Source: Paenibacillus allorhizosphaerae (GTDB taxonomy: Bacteria; Bacillota; Bacilli; Paenibacillales; NBRC-103111). From it: a stretch of 64,000 bases of DNA. The stretch's first letter is position 1; each line of letters opens with the position of its first letter. Of the stretch, positions 62,661-64,000 are shown in pieces. The stretch covers positions 195,163 to 259,162 of the forward strand of contig NZ_CAJVCE010000008.1 of NCBI RefSeq assembly GCF_910594985.1, read 5' to 3'. Both the position numbers and the translations under genes were made by a program. The notes under the pieces were generated by a model. It worked only from the letters and a program-made list of their open reading frames with translations, made no database searches and was not told where the DNA came from.

Positions 62661-63809
62661 TTATTGCGCTTCAATGCCAGACGCGGAAGCTGGTATGGAA
62701 GCGGGGCCGGCGGCGCTTGCCGTCGAGCTTCGGATGACGAGCGTATTGGGAAGCACGACGTTGCGGCGGTCCTGCGTCGGATCCTGTATGAGCGACAGCA
62801 CCAGCTTGGCCGATTCCTTGCCCATCGCTTTCTCGTTCTGGTTCATGAACGTAAGCGGAACTTCAAACAAATCGGATTGCTCGCTGTTGTCGAAGCAGAC
62901 GATGGACAACTGTTCCGGAACGCGAATCTTCAAGAAATCGGCCGCTTTTTTGGCCATTTGGCCGATCGTTGCGTTCGTCGCGACGATCGCTTGCACATCC
63001 GGGTTATCGGCCAAATAGGTTTTGATCTGTTCGACCGGGCTCGCGGCGTTCAAACTTAGACGCAGCCGGTAGTCGATGTAGAGCCCGGAATCGCTGAGCG
63101 CCCGTTCGTAGCCGTGCAAGCGGTCCTCGATGCTTGTCGTGCCAGCAACGGCCGTGCTGATAAAGCTGATTTTCGTGTGTCCGAGCCGGGTTAAGTGCAT
63201 TGTCGCTTCATATGCTCCGGTGTAGTTGTCCGAGCTTACGCTGTTCGTATCGAGTCCGCGCAAATACCGGTCCACAATGACAAGCGGAAAATGATTCAGC
63301 GTCAGCTTCAATATTTCTTCATTGAATGTCTCGCCTTCCACCGGGTAAATGATAATGCCTTTTACGCCAAGCCCAGTGAGTTCTTTCAATATTTTGTTTT
63401 CCAAAGGCTGCGAATCGTGGGTAAGCCGGAATACGAGGTGATAGCCATGATGGGACAGCTCTTCTTCGATTCCGGCCATCAGGTTGGCAGTGAACAAATT
63501 GTTCAAGCGTGGCATCAGGAAAGCGACAAGCGATCCGCCGCCGGTCTCCTGCTGTTCGTACGTGATCCATTGCTCTGACGCACCGTCGGCGATATAGGAA
63601 CCTCTCCCCTGGATTCTGTAGATGAGACCTTGTTTCACGATATCGGCCATCGCGTTTTTGACCGTTATCCGGCTTACTTGGAATTGTTCCGCGAGTTCGT
63701 TCTCCGACGGAAGCTTGTCTCCCGGTTTCCAAATGCCTTTGTTCATCTGGTCTAAAATGTAATTTTTTAATTGGATATACATGGGGACCCTTTTTGGGGC
63801 TTGGGACAT
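62661..63809 (-). CDS. GntR/LacI hybrid regulator (AraR-like architecture)
   Basis: A 382-residue repressor. Residues 1-75 form a GntR winged helix (GIWKPGDKLPSENELAEQFQ, VSRITVKNAMADIVKQGLIY). The rest is a LacI-type sugar-binding domain (VIVDRYLRG, LGHTKISFISTAV, LSIVCFDNSEQSDLFEVPL). The same fusion occurs in B. subtilis AraR. ATG at 63809 behind GGAGAAAC. It is divergent from the GH38 gene, with an operator between them, and the same operator precedes the orphan lipoprotein gene. Effector unknown; the mannosidase suggests a mannose-containing sugar. Confidence 0.9.
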   Translation of the reverse strand: MSQAPKRVPMYIQLKNYILDQMNKGIWKPGDKLPSENELAEQFQVSRITVKNAMADIVKQGLIYRIQGRGSYIADGASEQWITYEQQETGGGSLVAFLMPRLNNLFTANLMAGIEEELSHHGYHLVFRLTHDSQPLENKILKELTGLGVKGIIIYPVEGETFNEEILKLTLNHFPLVIVDRYLRGLDTNSVSSDNYTGAYEATMHLTRLGHTKISFISTAVAGTTSIEDRLHGYERALSDSGLYIDYRLRLSLNAASPVEQIKTYLADNPDVQAIVATNATIGQMAKKAADFLKIRVPEQLSIVCFDNSEQSDLFEVPLTFMNQNEKAMGKESAKLVLSLIQDPTQDRRNVVLPNTLVIRSSTASAAGPASIPASASGIEAQ

Positions 63810-63833
63810 GATGGTGTTTCTCCTTGTATTTTA

Positions 63834-63849
63834 ATTTATAACAAATATA
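63834..63849. promoter_or_regulatory. Operator shared with 60947
   Basis: ATTTATAACAAATATA is the exact reverse complement of the 16-base site at 60947-60962. It lies 25 bases upstream of the GntR-type start codon and 80 bases before the GH38 start, so it can control both divergent genes. Confidence 0.68.
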
Positions 63850-63929
63850 CAACCAAATGTCGCATTCGTAAAGTGACCCAGCCGAAATAAAGAAACAAAG
63901 ATACAACTTTGACAAAAGGAGTGGAATTC

Positions 63930-64000
63930 ATGACAGTACAAAAGACAGCCCATGTCATATCGCATTCGCACTGGGATCGGGAATGGTATTTGCCATTCGA
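63930..64000 (+). CDS. GH38 alpha-mannosidase (start only)
   Basis: The window ends 23 codons into this gene. They read MTVQKTAHVISHSHWDREWY, and SHSHWDREWYLPF is the zinc-binding N-terminal motif of GH38 alpha-mannosidases. AAAGGAG lies eight bases before the ATG. No signal peptide in the visible part, so it is probably cytoplasmic. Divergent from the GntR-type regulator, as expected for a regulated catabolic gene. Confidence 0.9.
   Translation, partial: MTVQKTAHVISHSHWDREWYLPF

Noticed and set aside
1..64000. tRNA, rRNA, transposase or phage genes
   Set aside because: I looked for conserved tRNA and rRNA stretches, DDE-type proteins and integrases and saw none.

Overview
The window looks like a chromosomal segment of a Paenibacillus-like member of the Bacillales. 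The evidence is a moderate-to-high GC content, many TTG and GTG starts behind strong AGGAGG-type ribosome sites, a T-box leader on serS, a Fur box of Bacillus type, and proteins closely resembling B. subtilis YclNOPQ, PpaC, PdxK and SerS. Many genes are of kinds typical of soil and plant-associated paenibacilli: large secreted polysaccharide-degrading enzymes, LplA-type binding lipoproteins and AraC regulators with extracellular sensors. I see no rRNA, tRNA, CRISPR array, prophage or transposase gene.

Layout. 0-6 kb: an iron module made of an AraC regulator with a siderophore-binding-like domain (cut by the window edge), then a perfect Fur box, a nitroreductase and a complete petrobactin-type ABC uptake operon (yclN, yclO, yclP, yclQ), closed by a terminator. 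6-16 kb: housekeeping and miscellaneous genes: methyltransferase, NUDIX hydrolase, serS with its T-box, a relic of an alpha-mannosidase gene, an MFS transporter, two related small proteins of unknown role, an ABC exporter and an acetyltransferase. 15-22 kb: a metallophosphoesterase, a MazG-like protein, and an operon of two full-length ABC half-exporters plus a protein-kinase-like protein. 21.7-39 kb: acetyltransferases, a P-loop kinase, an M16 peptidase, a nucleotidyltransferase, ppaC, a secreted beta-helix protein, transporters, lipoproteins, an esterase, and a 275-bp palindromic element.

39-48 kb: a carbohydrate-uptake locus. A membrane-bound AraC regulator faces a promoter carrying three direct repeats, followed by a binding lipoprotein, two permeases, a second and different binding lipoprotein, and a broken PL6-type polysaccharide lyase. 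46.9-53.1 kb is unusually decayed: the lyase, a UvrA fragment, an acetyltransferase without its N-terminus and a beta-lactamase-fold gene are all truncated or frameshifted, and a LacI regulator with good operators and a promoter seems to have lost its operon. 53-64 kb: metallophosphoesterase, pdxK, a 1837-residue secreted protein joining a pectin methylesterase (CE8) to a pectate lyase (PL10), an orphan sugar-binding lipoprotein, a GntR/LacI-type regulator resembling AraR, and the first codons of a GH38 alpha-mannosidase. An identical 16-bp site upstream of the lipoprotein and of the regulator/mannosidase pair suggests they form one regulon.

The most interesting items are the palindromic element, the CE8-PL10 fusion, the ABC-ABC-kinase operon, the shared 16-bp operator, and the cluster of broken genes. 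All functions are read from sequence by eye; no database search was run.
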